NCBI RefSeq assembly: GCF_963576675.1
Contig: NC_088915.1
Location: 38,097,501 to 38,161,500 of the forward strand
Source: Euphorbia lathyris
Taxonomy: Eukaryota > Streptophyta > Magnoliopsida > Malpighiales > Euphorbiaceae
Length of the DNA: 64,000 bases
Direction: 5' to 3'
Under the pieces are notes generated by a model. The model was given only the letters and a program-made list of their open reading frames with translations, had not been told where the DNA came from and ran no database searches. Each line of letters opens with the position of its first letter. Within the stretch, counting starts at the first letter, position 1. The position numbers were made by a program, and so were the translations under genes. Below, in pieces: positions 10,859-23,536 of this stretch.

Positions 10859-11589
10859 GAGCATGTGCAATGGTTGTCTCACTTTGGGAAAAGTGAGACA
10901 AAACATTGCCTCTTTGGACTGCAGGGAGGTGTCTCTCTTGAAGAGAGAAGTAAGTTGTATCACAATTGTGATACAATCGGGTGAGAGTGGAGTGAATTGA
11001 TTGTTTGGGATCCACCTCCACAATTGCGGCTGAGATTGCTGCGTGTATCACACGCGCGCATGAGGCGCATTTCAGCCGCAATTGTGGACTGATCCCACTT
11101 TTTTTTTTTTTTTTAAACCGGAAATGCAAGCGGCGGCAGTTGTTTGTATGTGATAATTTGATTTAAAAATTGTATCTACCTTTTGTTTTGGGTCCTCATC
11201 TGGACTAAATAAATATTAAAAAATATTATCAATATTACCGTTTAAACAACTTCTATAATTTAGGAAAAATATTATCAATATTATCAATATATCTTCAGGT
11301 CTATTTATTTTTAAAATTTCATATAAATACCCAATCTTGAAATTTTTTTATCAGTTGCAATTTTTTTTGAAAATTTCAATATAAATACCCAATCCATTAT
11401 ATTTTGCATACCATCCCAAATATTTCCACAATCAAAAAAACACCTAAATACTATATCTTACATTTTTAGAAGTATGGAAAAACGTCAAGGCAAGAAAAAA
11501 TCCTCGGAGAAAAATCGTTAACTGTATTTTTTTAATTGTATTTTTTTAATGGTAGCATCTCTTTTAATTATATTATTGTTAATTGTATT

Positions 11590-11885
11590 TGAGTATAACA
11601 ACATATAAACTAAAAAACCACATTATTTAATACAACAAAATATAAACTAAAACTACATTATTTAATACAACAACACATAAACTAAAAAACATATTATTTA
11701 ATACAACAACTCCTAAACTAAAAAACATATTATTTAATACGACAACACGTAAACTAAAAAACACATTATTTAGTACGACAACACCATAAACTAAAAAACA
11801 TATTATTTAATACGACAACACCATAAACTAAAAAACACATTATTTAATACGACAACACCATAAATTAAAAAACACATTAATCCCT
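11590..11885. repeat. Tandem repeat, about 36-bp unit, eight imperfect copies
   Basis: The unit reads roughly CATAAACTAAAAAACA then CATTATTTAATACGACAA. Copies near the right end are more alike (CGACAACACCATAAACTA) than those on the left, suggesting growth from the right. It lies inside the Harbinger element between its left terminus and the transposase. Confidence 0.8.
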
Positions 11886-12253
11886 CATATCAATCCCAAC
11901 GGACTGCTCGGTCTCAAAAATCTCTACAGCTTCATCAATTGTGTCGATATAATCAGATGGAAGACTTGCCCAAGGTGTTTCACCACGTCCCCATACTTAC
12001 TGCAATTGTTTTTCTGCGCACTTGCTCGTTGGAGAGAAATAGATGCATTACGGAAAGATAGCCAATTTGCACATAAAGAAGTTGGATAAGCATCATGAAG
12101 CTCATAAAATGCAGTAGACGGTGTCACTTTTAGAAAAAATATTACAGAAATATTTTTTCTTTGTGTATAGTTTGCTCTAAAACCCCTCGAGTTTTCAAAC
12201 AACAATCGTGAAAAATACGCATTCCATGCATCAAGTGGCATAAACCATTATAT

Positions 12254-13078
12254 ATGCGTAGGCCAAATGCTGATGACGTAAAACGCTTATTCTCTATGCA
12301 CGAGGATATCCATGGGTTTCCAGGTATGCTTGGGAGTCTTGATTGCATGCACTGGCCTTGGAAGAATTGTCCTATTGGGTGGCAAGGACAATACACCCGA
12401 GGGGATCTAGGCGTGCCTACAATTATGCTTGAAGTTGTTGCTTCACAAGATCTTTGGATATGGCATGCATTCTTTGGTGTTGCTGGGTCGAACAACGACC
12501 TTACTGTCCTTAATAGATCACCTTTGTTTCAGGACAAGATAGAAGGTAAATCTCCACCAGAGGATTACATGGTTAATGGTAAGATGTACAACATGGGGTA
12601 CTACCTCGTTGATGGCATATATCCAGAATGGGCTACATTTGTGAAAAACTTTCCACATGCTATCAATCCAAAACAAATTCTATTCACGACAATGCATAAC
12701 TCTGCTAGGAAAGATGTGGAACGGGCTTTCGGTGTACTTCAGGCCCGTTTTAACATTGTTCGTGGACCTGCCAGGCTGTGGGAAGAAAGAAAACTTCATG
12801 ATATAATGGAAGCTTGCATTATACTACATAATATGATTGTTGAAGATGAGCGAAACACGTATTGTAGGGATTATCCTCTTGAAATTTTTGAAGCGGAAGA
12901 CATTGAGGGCGTTGCACGAGGAAACCCTCCGATTGTTTTCGAAAACTTAGTTAGACAGGAGTTGGCAATTTGCAATAGAGCGACACATACCGTGCTAAGT
13001 GATGATCTAGTTAAGCATATATGGCGACGTCATGGAACGAGAGATCTCAACCAAAGACCTAGCGGTTCAGTTGTTTAA
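12254..13078 (+). pseudogene. PIF/Harbinger transposase, N-terminally truncated
   Basis: These 274 residues match the DDE endonuclease of plant Harbinger transposons. GFPGMLGSLDCMHWPWKNCP carries the first aspartate (near residue 33), GVAGSNNDLTVLNRSPLF the second (near 82) and ARKDVERAFGVLQARF the glutamate (near 156). The stretches LVDGIYPEWATFVK and ACIILHNMIVEDER are family hallmarks. The frame is uninterrupted to TAA with a normal C-terminus. Full-length family members are about 400 residues with an N-terminal helix-turn-helix, and here reading upstream of the ATG gives no homologous residues. The catalytic part is therefore intact but the DNA-binding part is gone or replaced, and activity is unlikely. 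Confidence 0.85.
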
Positions 13079-13289
13079 TATGTTGCTTGTTCTTATGTAA
13101 TTGTTTTTTTTATCGTCCCTTTTTTATCGTTTTTAAATCTTGTATTTTATTTCGTTTCGTATTCTCGTGTTTTATTTGAATAAAATATTATCTTTTGTGA
13201 TATTTTTTATTTTTGCAATTAATTATATTTTTTAATTAACTATTTCGGTTCAAAATAATTATAAATATAATTAATATTTATTTTTTTAA

Positions 13290-13334
<45 letters not shown>

Positions 13335-13561
13335 GGAATTATTTAGATTGAGTGATGAAATAATTAGATTAATTGTTTGGTGGAAAGAAATAATAATTTA
13401 TTTGGAATGTGTAAGAGTTTTATGACAAGTGGGTCCTATGTAAAAAGTGATACAAATTGGTTTAATGGAGAGGTAGTTGAGTGTATTAGATTTTTTTAAA
13501 AAAAGTGGGTTTTTTTAGATATGATACAAAATAATTGTATCACCCATTGTGGGTGGTCTTA

Positions 13562-14500
13562 GGTGTTTTTGTTCCCACCACAACATACTACCGAGAAGAT
13601 AAAGTTTTTAGGCTTAATACATCACCAGCTTCCTGAACTTGTCCATAATAGTAGGTTGGTTCCTTAAACTTTGTAAGTATTTTACCAGCTCCCTGAACTT
13701 GTTTATTTCATATTATCAGTCCTCTAAATTTGTCCATAAAAATTTATTAGTTTCCTAAACTTTGCAAGTGTTTCACCAGCTCCTTAAACTTGTTTATTCT
13801 GTCATGAATCTTGTCATCTACACTTCACATGTACATTATTTTATCAATAAAAAATCACAAACATATGTTGGGATGTGAAAAAAATACACTGTCTTTTGTA
13901 TGAATTGGACAAAAAAATTCACCAAATTTATAAATATCAATCTTCAATTCTATTATTAAATTATAAAAAACATGAAATCTTTTTTTTAGAACGAATCGAT
14001 ATGTAATTGGTGCAAAATAAGGAACAAAAATATTTGTGTTTTATAATAGTTTCTGAAATTAACCCAAATTATCAGAACTGGGCAATTGAGTGAAGTAATC
14101 TTATCGATATTCTTTCATGAAAAAGAGAAAATTAAACAATTGGATATTGTAAGCTTGAAATGAAAAATAAATAGTGAAGTTATTGTATACAGTAGTATGG
14201 AAATTCAATTGATTTTAGAGAGATAAATTAGCAAAGAGGAGAGAGAAGATAGAAAAATAAGAAATTAAAAAGAGATGAAGAAGATGGTGTATTTGATTTT
14301 AATTTTTTATTTTAGGGTTTGTTTGTGATAATTAGATAATAATAGGGGTTAATTTATAAAATAAATAAATATAATGACTAAATTAACTTTTTTTCTTTTG
14401 ACTTTTAACACCATTAGTCAATTTGGTATGTGTTTGCTAACAGAATGAACCTCAAGATACCATTTTGTAAGCTTTTAAACCACATGAATGTTGTTCGAAA
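13562..14500. repeat. Dispersed AT-rich repeat, copy 1
   Basis: The left part (13602-13800) holds several imperfect copies of an ACCAGCTCCCTGAACTTGT word with spacing typical of plant non-autonomous elements. The right part (14210-14460) aligns with 42160-42450: both share TTGTGATAATTAGATAATAA and the following AATTTATAAAATAAATAAAT. No coding capacity is seen and I could not define termini. 14501-14647 shows nothing recognisable. Confidence 0.6.
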
Positions 14501-14647
14501 ATAGGTGTAACGACAAGGTTTATTTTGTACTTTTCTCTTTATTTTTTATTCAAATTTCTTCCTATTACGAAAGTCTTTATCATTAAATTTCTTACTCGAA
14601 TAAGCTAAACAGAATTATAATTAATACAAGGAAAAAGTAACATGGCT

Positions 14648-16018
14648 TTTTTTTTACAAAAACTTCATTAATGAGTCATGACACGAAAAAAGTTTAATAC
14701 AGATAACGAAAGAAAAATAACATAAAAAATTGTCAGGCTAGCATGATGTGGAGCCGCTCTTGTTAAATCATGAGCTAAACTATTTGCTTGCCTTTTAATA
14801 AAACGAACAGAGTAGCTGTTATTAACTGGCAAAAAAGATTGGCATTGATTAATTAAATCACCAAATTCAGACTGATCTGGTTGTGTTGAATAGATGGCAT
14901 CAGCCGTGGGCTTTGAGTCTGTTTTGAATATGATATTTATCTCTCCCATCCTCATTACCTAGAGAATGGCTTGCAACAATGCCCAAGATTCTCCTTCCCG
15001 AACCTCCATTAATCCATTCGTCGTTGTTGTTCGTGCCACAATAAAGTTGCCTTCAGAGTTCTGTAATGCAGCACTACATCCCGTCTGCCCGAGCACCGTG
15101 AATAGAATTATGTCAGTACAACATGAGAGGAAATTTAATGGGGGGTCGATGCCACTGCCGCGTACAGGGAGCCAATGTCGGAATAGTGTTTGGTAGTCGT
15201 TGCCTTAACTGCGCATGCTGCCAGCTCGAGGGACAACAGAACCCGTTGGAGATAATAGTCGGTGCTGAAGCAGCCGTCTGTCGCCATAGCAGGTCATTCC
15301 GCACCTGCCACCAGCTCCAAAGCAAGATCATAAATTTCTCAAGTCTTTTGATGCCACCCGACCTGCACAAAATAAAGAATAAATCTACAAAGTTATCCAC
15401 AACAACAGCCGCCTGGCAGATGAGACCGAACATTCTCGTCAATTGCCATACCTCTTGCACCATGGGGCACAACATAAAGAGGTGACAAACGTCTTCTATA
15501 TCTATCGAACACATCACACAATCATTATTGATGTCCACTCCTCTTCTCCGCAATCGAACCCGCATGGGGACATAGTGTCATGCGAGACGCCGACAGAAAT
15601 AACAGACCTTATAACGTACCGTCGAAGTCTAGGTAGAGTGTCAGAACTTGTCAACCCGAAGTGACTAATCATTTGCCAACACTCCCATAGCCAGTTTGTA
15701 AGCACTTTTTACTGAATAACATCCAATTTGTGTCCCGTGCCAAATAATTTTATCCCGCCTGCCTGTCAGTCTCACTAATGTTCTACAAATAGCTGCAATA
15801 TCTTGCTCTGAGAAGAGCTCTTGCAATAATTCAATATCCCTATCAAGTGAATGTTGTACAAATAGATCACTGACTTTTAGATTTTCCATGCCTGATACCA
15901 CGAGTGAAGTAATTTTCTGAAATTGCTCATTCCGAAGCCACGAGCCTTCCAAAAATTTACCGACTGACCATTCCCAATCTTCCACCGAACACCCTTCTGC
16001 AGAAATAGCTGAGAACTC
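14648..16018 (-). pseudogene. LINE fragment 1: zinc-binding and RNase H C-terminal part
   Basis: On the minus strand, 15985 to 15665 encodes the post-RT region with the plant LINE signature near residue 90 (GCYSVKSAYKLAMG). 15565 to 15113 encodes the zf-RVT domain with a Cys-His cluster (CVMCSIDIEDVCHLFMLC). 14955 to 14668 encodes an RNase H tail (FKTDSKPTADAI, RFIKRQANSLAHDLTRA). Frames differ and carry stops, so it is dead. A short run of A on the minus strand at 14647-14655 probably marks the 3' end. The upstream half of the same element lies at 25027-26059 and 35772-35986, separated by later insertions. Confidence 0.8.
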
Positions 16019-17508
16019 TGTTGAAACACCTTTTCACACGATTTTGATTTGACAAAATCATTTAAGTTAATCCATGATTAAGGGACAATTAAATTTAAGT
16101 GCTTTGATTTAATTGTAGTAATATGTTTGTTCAATGTTGAGTATAAATATAAATATAAATAGAAATAAAAAAGTAAGACAGGACAAAGCCGGCATAAGAT
16201 CATAGTGCAAGCTGAGTAGAGTGGAACTCAGCATAACAGAAGATAAGTCATTTTCGGAACAGAAGCTTAGAGATCAAGAAGCTGAGTGGAGCGAAACTCA
16301 GTATCAAGAATAGAAGAGTCCTCGAACTAAGTTCTTGCAGAACGAAGCTGACCATGGAAGCTGAGTAAAAGAGAACTCAGTATCTGGATTAACAACAATC
16401 AGAAGCCAACGAAGAACAAAGTCATGCCGAGTGATCTTTAGGACAGCACCAAACATCCGTTAGCTAAAAGACAAGTCCGACAACTGTCTGAACCAATAAT
16501 AGGAACCTCGGAATTATGCACAAAAATGATTTCGAGATGCATGGGTCAAACGTCTGTTAGCTAAAAGACGAAATCTGTACAAGAAGACAAAACTGCAAGA
16601 AAAGGACAAGCCTGACACCTGAGGAAATCAGACGACAGGATTGGCCTGCAAACCTGAAGCTGACCAGAGCCTTGTCTCCCAAAAGAGCCATTTTGGATTC
16701 AACGGGAAAATCAAATTCAAATGATTTGATCTTCAGATTGCAACTATAAAGACACAAGTAAACCTCTTGGAATATCGCCGATTCACAAAAAATACAAGTG
16801 AGAGAAATACAAGCAAAAAGCACATCAAAACAAAGAGAGATCTTACACCAACTTTTCTATTCTGTGTAAAAGCTAGAGTGATCTTGTAATCATCTAAAGT
16901 GTTCTTCATTCGAAAAGAACAATTTGTATCAATTGTAAATTGAGAGTGTTATGCTGAGTGTTTGGTTGTAAATACTCAGTGGTAGAGAAACCTAAGTGTT
17001 CGGTTATAACACTTAGTAGGAGTTGAGTAGAGGAATAGAGGAATGTACTCTTGCATATTCAAATGCCTTGTAAACAGTTTGTGCTCTACCTTTAAAGAGC
17101 TCAGTATTGGATTTAAAAAGCCCGGAGGGACTCTAGGGACTGGACGTAGGCGGAGAGGCCGAACCAGGATAAGTCGTGCTGAGTAATCTCTGAACTCTCT
17201 CAACATATATATATCTATATGTGTTGTTTGTTATCTTTACTCAGTATATAAATTGTTCACGCTGACTCTGAGTAAATAAGTGTGCTGAGTTGGAAGCTGA
17301 CCACATAAGTGTCAATTCCCAACTTACAAGTAAAACAGTTCTAGTCAACATCTGACTAAAGTTGTCTTACGACAAAATCGGTCGTGCTGACCAAAAGCTG
17401 AGTATTCAACTCAAAGAATTATATTAAGTCAGCTTAATTAAATAAATCAAAAAAATTGTATTAGTTCCTAACCCCCCCCCCCTTGGAACTAATTACACGG
17501 GACCAACA
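16019..17508 (+). repeat. 5' LTR of the copia element
   Basis: It starts TGTTGAAACACC and ends GGGACCAACA. A TATA box, CTATAAAGAC, lies at 16744-16753. The U3 part carries three GCTGAGT words, each followed 8 to 9 bases later by ACTCAGC or ACTCAGT (16211-16232, 16281-16302, 16360-16381). A run of C (17471-17482) lies near the end. Confidence 0.93.
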
Positions 17509-17510
17509 AG

Positions 17511-17522
17511 TGGTATTAGAGC
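17511..17522 (+). other. Primer binding site of the copia element
   Basis: TGGTATTAGAGC stands two bases after the 5' LTR. It is the usual initiator methionine tRNA site TGGTATCAGAGC with one change. Confidence 0.85.
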
Positions 17523-17572
17523 TAAATAGCTCACTATTCAAAGATTTAACAATCTTGAGCTGATCCCGATAA

Positions 17573-20500
17573 ATGGCCGAGAACAGCACTCGTTTCCTTC
17601 CCGGGAACCAAACAACACAGATACTCCCAGAGGGATTATCAATTAGTCGGCCTCCCTTATTCTTTGGATCCAATTATACATTCTGGAAGAATAGGATGAA
17701 GAACTTTATTCAAGCCACAAACATAAGTGCATGGCTTGCAATAGTTCAAGACCCATATGTGCCATATAAAACTGTTAACAATGAAAAAGTTGTTAAGAGT
17801 GAAACTGAGTAGTCAGAAGATGACCTTAAAAAATTACAAAACAATGCTTCGGCTATCAATATGCTTCACTGTGCGTTAGATGCTGCAGAATACAATAAGA
17901 TTTCAGGTTGCGAGTCAGCACAAGAGATTTGGAAGAAGCTTGAAGTAACCTACGAAGGTACAAGCAAGGTCAAGGAATCAAAGGTGAACCAACATATGAG
18001 GTTATACGAGCTGTTTGAGATGAACGACGATGAGGACATCTCAAGAATGAACGCCAGATTCACCAACATCATAAATGAGCTAAAGAGACTCGGCAAGAAC
18101 TTCACCGAAGAAGAGCAGGTGAAGAAAATCCTGAGAAGCTTACCAAAGAGTTGGCAAGCTAAGAAAACTGCCGTGGAGGAAGCTCAAGACTTGACCACAT
18201 ATAAATATGACGAGCTGATCGGATCTCTGCTGACTTATGAGATCTCTATGAAAAATTTTGAAGCCAAAGAAAAGTCAGAAGACAAGAAACAAAAATCACT
18301 TGTCATGAAAGCTGACTCAACTGAAGCTGACTCATCAGATGATGAGGAAATGGCCATGTTCACGAGAAAGATGAAGAAGTTGTTCAGAAAGAATGAAAAG
18401 AACAGCAAGAGACCATTCAGAAGAGGTGATAGGTACAAAGCTGAGTCCAGTGACAAATACAAAAAGGACAACTCCAAGCCTGTCACGTGCTTTGAGTGCC
18501 ATCAAACTGGGCATATTAAATCAAGCTGCCCTAATCTAAAGAAAGACAAGAAGGGAAGCAAAAAGGCGATGGTGGCCACATGGAGTGACAGTGACGACTC
18601 AACATCGTCAGAAGTTGAAGCCACTGAATCGGCAAACATATGCTTCATGGCCGATGACGCTGCTGACCACACTCAATCTGAGCATGCTGGCCTCTCTGAA
18701 GAATCTGAACAGGAGGAATATTCAAATGAGGTAACATCCTTACACTTGCTTAGAAAAGAAATGATTAACGCCATGAGTGATTTATATACACTAACTAAAA
18801 AGTGTAATAAGAAAATAAAGGCACTTAGCAGGCGGTGTGACGAGATTGAAGAGGTCAAACCTAGTGACCTCCGATATCTTCTCAAAGACAACTCAACTTT
18901 GCATAGCAACATTGAAATTATGCACAAGTTTGTCTCGGAGGTCCAATCAGATTCAAAGAGACTGAGAAAGGATGTCACAAACCTTCAGAACCAAATGAAA
19001 TGTTCAAATAAATCCTATGCTGAGTACCCAGGTACTAGTCAGCATAGACAGTTCACACAATGTGACTGTTGTGGGAAAAAGGGTCATACAAGAGATGTGT
19101 GTTGGTATAACAAGCAAACTATCCAATGTGACTTCTGCGGAAAGAAAGGACATACCACTAAGGTATGTTGGCATGCTCAGTACAATGGTGCTGACCAAAA
19201 ACAAAGTCACCCCAAGAGGGTAACATTCTGTGACTTCTGTGGTAAAGCTGGCCACACAATAAAAGTTTGCCGTCACAAGTTAAAACATGACTTTGCACCT
19301 GTTTATGCTAACAAACGAGGACCCAAAAAGAATTGGGTACCTAAAGATGAATGATTCAAAATGCAGGTGAGCCTGAGGTGCATGGAGAAGTCAAAACTGT
19401 GGTATATTGACAGCGCATGCTCGAGGCATATGACTGGTGATGAAACTCAGTTCATCACACTTGAGCTTAAACGAGGTGGAAACGTAAGCTTTGGAGATAA
19501 TAAGAAGGGTAAGATAGTAGGATCAGGTACTATCAGAGGTAACCCCACTATTGAGTCAGTCTCCTTAGTTAAGGGTCTCAAATATAACCTATTGAGCGTA
19601 GCTCAGCTTTGTGATAGCGGTAGAGAGGTTATATTTGATGCTACTCAGTGTCGGATACTCGAGGGAAAAACAAACAAATTGATTTTAACTGCCCCTCGGG
19701 TTGACAATGTCTATATGTTGAGTTTAGAAAAACAGTTTTCCGAAAATATATGCTTAATGTCTAAAGAGGATAACTCCTGGCTATGGCATAGGAGACTTGG
19801 TCATGTAAGCATGGATCTCCTAGCCAAATTAGCTAGAAAGCAACTAGTTGAGGGATTGCCCAAATTGAAATTTGAAAAAGATCAATTATGTAATGCTTGT
19901 CAGCAAGGTAAACAAACGAAAAAGTCTTTTCAAAGTAAAAATATTGTCTCAACCAATAGACCATTGGAATTACTACACTTGGACCTTTTCGGACCTCTCC
20001 AGCCACTCAGCTTGGGCGGTAAGAAATTCTCCTTAGTCATTGTAGATGATTTCTCTCGGTATACTTGGATCATCTTGCTGAGTAGCAAGGATGAAACATT
20101 TGAGATGTTCACCACATTGATTAAAAAGCTTGAAAATGACAAAGACCTAAAAGTAGCTCATATTAGAAGCGACAATGGTGGAGAATTCAAAAACCAACAG
20201 TTTGACGAATTTTGTGATGCTGGTGGTATTGACCACAATTTCTCTGCTCCTAGAATGCCTCAACAAAATGGGGTCATTGAAAGGAAGAACAGAACAATTG
20301 TCGAAATTGCTAGGACTATGTTGAGTGAAAATAGGCTTCCAAAGTATTTCTGGGGTGAAGCTGTCCACACAGCATGCTACATACTCAATAGGGCTTTAGT
20401 AAGACCTATTCTTAAGAAAACCTCATACGAACTTTGGAAAGGACGAAAGCCCAACATTGGCTACTTTCGTGCCTTTGGGTGTAAATGTTTTATACTCAAT

Positions 20501-22489
20501 ACAAAAGATAACCTTGCAAAATTTGATGTTAAAGCTGACGAAGCGATCTTTTTAGGGTACTCAACTAACAGCAAAGCATATAGAGTATATAATAAACGAA
20601 CTCAAATTGTTGAAGAGTCTGTCCATATATAGTTCGATAAAACTGACCCTGCAGGAAAGACAACTCAGTCTGCCGAAGATGAACCAAGCTCAGCTTCCGC
20701 TGACCAAACAGGAGCTACTGAGTCATCTGTACAAGGACTGACCAAAGGTAAACACGAACCCGAAATTACCTTTGCTGACCAATCTGTTCCTGCAGATATT
20801 GTAGAAACACCTACTCCAGACAACTCAACATTACCCAAAGAAATAAAAATTCCAAGAGGACATTCGGAGAAGTCCATTCTTGATGCTGCTGACAACAAGC
20901 TGATGACAAGAGATCAGCTTAGAAAATACCTCAGCAACGTCGCATTCGTCTCAGTACATGAGCCAAAGAACTTTGCCGATGCTGAGCACGATGAATATTG
21001 GATCAATTCCATGCAAGAAGAGCTTGATCAATTCACAAGAAATGAGGTATGGGATTTAGTACCAAAACCTAGGAATCAAAAGACCATAGGAACTAAGTGG
21101 GTCTTTAGAAATAAACTAGACGAGCAAGGCAACATAGTTAGAAATAAATCCCGACTTGTAGCCCAAGGCTATAGTCAGCAGGAGGGCATAGACTACGGAG
21201 AAACTTTTGCACCTGTTGCTAGGTTAGAGGCTATACATATACTGTGTGCATATGCTAGCTATATGAATTTTAAGTTATATCAAATGGATGTTAAAAGTGC
21301 TTTTCTTAATGGCTTTATAAACGAAGAGGTATATGTTAGTCAGCCTCCAGGGTTTGAAGATCCAAAATTTGCAAACCACATTTATAAACTCAAGAAGGCC
21401 TTATATGGCCTAAAGCAAGCACCACGTGCTTGGTATGAGAGGTTGACCAACTTCCTGCTGACCAGGAATTATGTCAGAGGCAAAGCTGACACAACATTGT
21501 TCATTAAGAAAAGGGGTAAACATACCCTGCTGGCACAAATTTATGTAGACGATATAATCTTTGGTGCTACTGACGAATCTTTGTGCAAAGAGTTTAGTAA
21601 ACAGATGCAAACTGAGTTCGAGATGTCCATGATGGGTGAACTCAACTTCTTCCTTGGACTTCAAATCAAGCAAGGTAAGAACGGCATTTTCATTAGTCAG
21701 TCCAAGTACGCCAAAGAAATGCTAAAGAAATTCGATATGGAAGATTGTAAACCCATATCAACCCCAATGGGTACTGATAATGTCTTATGCAAAGATGAGA
21801 AATGTAAATCTGTAGATAGCAAGCTATATCGAGGTATGATTGGCTCTCTACTTTACCTTACCGCTAGTAGACCTGATATTCAGTACTCAGTATGTTATTA
21901 TGCAAGATATCAAGCTGACCCCAGGGAATCTCACCTTATAGCTGTAAAAAGAATCTTTAGATATTTGCAGAGCTCAGTTAATGCAGGTTTATGGTATCCA
22001 ACCTCAAATAACTTCACACTCATTGGATACACTGATGCTGACTATGGACGAGATAATCTTGAACGTTAAAGTACTTCGGGAGGATGTCACTTCCTTAGAA
22101 GCTGTGTGGTATCTTGGTTCAGCAAGAAGCAGTCATCAGTTGCCCTGTCTATAACTGAAGCTGAGTACGTAGCTGCTGGAAGCTGTGTTGCACAAGTCCT
22201 ATGGATTAAGCAACAGCTTGAGGATTATGGAGTCAAAACGGAAACAATTAAAGTCAAATGCGACAACAAAAGTGCCATTGACCTTTCTAAAAATCCAATC
22301 CAACACAGCAGGATGAAGCATGTCAGCATAAGGCATCACTTCATTAGAGATCATGTACTCAAGGGTGAGATCAAGCTGACCTACGTTCCAACAGATGAAC
22401 AGCTTACGGATATCTTTACCAAGCCTTTGGCTCGTGAGCAATTCAACATACTAAGGGAAGCTATCGGTATGTCTAATCCTCTTCAATAG
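17573..22489 (+). pseudogene. Copia gag-pol polyprotein, one frame with four in-frame stops
   Basis: One frame of 1639 codons spans 17573-22489 and is broken only by TAG 17810, TGA 19352, TAG 20630 and TAA 22067; there is no frameshift. Gag occupies roughly codons 1-590, with one CCHC knuckle at 18488-18529 and three more at 19061-19102, 19127-19168 and 19229-19270. The protease motif near 19400 reads WYIDSACSRHMTG, where DSG is expected, so glycine has become alanine. Integrase shows its zinc motif (WHRRLGHVS to CNACQQGKQ, 19782-19915) and the catalytic residues in LHLDLFGP, IRSDNGGEF and NGVIERKNR. RT has YVDDIIFG near 21542. RNase H has YTDADYG, ITEAEYVAAGS and CDNKSAIDLS. The product acts in a cytoplasmic particle and, after import, at the integration site. 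It is inactive as read. Confidence 0.92.
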
Positions 22490-23536
22490 AACTATGTGCT
22501 TAATTGAATGTTGAGTGATTACCATGCTGAGTGATATGTGCTAAATTAGTAACTTCTACATGATGAGCTTGATATACATTATAGAAAATCACCATATTCT
22601 GAGTAAGACATACATGCTGAGTGATTAATTTAGGTTGAGTTACTAAAGCAATATGAAAACTCTTTACGTAAACAAATTGTGCACTCAGTATCACAAACGT
22701 TTAGTATTCTGACAAACTGAGTAAAGCCCACTTGCAACATTAAATGCTAGCACGCGAATTAAATAGCCACCTAGGATAACGTAAGAAATAATGAGAAAAC
22801 ACACGCGCCGAATGTGTCATAAATGCCAGGATCTTTGTCGATTGATCATCTCGAGGTAAAACGGCTAGTTCAACGAATAGGATCAATTCGAACTTCTATA
22901 AATAGTGGAAGAATTCCCACTTATCTCTCTTTACGCTTGAAATTTCTGAAAATCAATCTCCTTCTCTCAAAATCCCAAACCTCTCAAAGATTTCTAAGAA
23001 CTCACAAAACCTCTCCGGTGCTGGTTCCGATAAAAACCACCCCGATGAAAATCCTAACTCTCAAGAACCTGGTCAGCATGACCAAACTCCGAACAAAAGC
23101 TCACATGCTGACTTAGCTGCTTCATGAAGGGATTTGTAGAATTGAAGCATCTAAGTCAGCATGGGAGCTTTTGTTCGGAGTTTGGTCATGGGAGCTAACT
23201 CTCATTGAAGCAGCTAAATCAGCATGGGATTTGTTTCCCATAACTATGTTATCAAACTAATCATGTATCAAAACTGAGTTAAAACATATTTCTGAAAAGC
23301 TGATCTAGGCTCATCTGAATTAGATCTTGGAAGGTCTAGAATTGAACTAAGTCAGTATAAGCATGCCTTAATTTTACTCAATTGAATGTTAGAAGGTTTA
23401 GAGTTAAGTTAAGTCAATAGATGCAACCCTTATGGGGGAGTAATTTCAGAAGTAATAAAAAGAATTTCAATCATGGGGTACCTCAATTCTGAGTTCCATC
23501 AATTAAATATTTTACCAACATCAAAATGGGGGAGTT
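22490..23536 (+). other. Copia 3' spacer with TATA-like box and 48-bp inverted repeat
   Basis: No domain is recognised after RNase H. TATAAATAG at 22897-22905 is followed by a pyrimidine-rich, leader-like stretch, and large plant copia elements often carry an extra ORF in this position; only unconvincing remnants are open here. Arms at 23077-23124 and 23143-23190 are reverse complements with two mismatches and an 18-base loop. The polypurine tract is at 23523-23536. Confidence 0.65.

Larger units (their letters stand above)
10859..13558 (+). mobile_element. PIF/Harbinger transposon, 2.7 kb, TTA target duplication
   Basis: TTA stands at 10856-10858 and again at 13559-13561. The element starts GAGCATGTGCAATGG and its other end, read inward on the minus strand, is GACCACCCACAATGG, a classic PIF/Harbinger terminal inverted repeat pair. 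It encodes a DDE transposase fragment (12254-13078), carries a tandem repeat (11590-11885) and an AT dinucleotide run (13294-13330), and has AT-rich filler. A partner Myb/SANT ORF normally found in this superfamily was not recognised. The minus-strand stretch 11924-12241 stays open for 105 codons but I cannot match it to that ORF. Confidence 0.88.

Noticed and set aside
16557..17206. Open frames on the minus strand repeated at 24074-24723
   Set aside because: They lie in the two LTR copies of the copia element and are shadows of LTR sequence.
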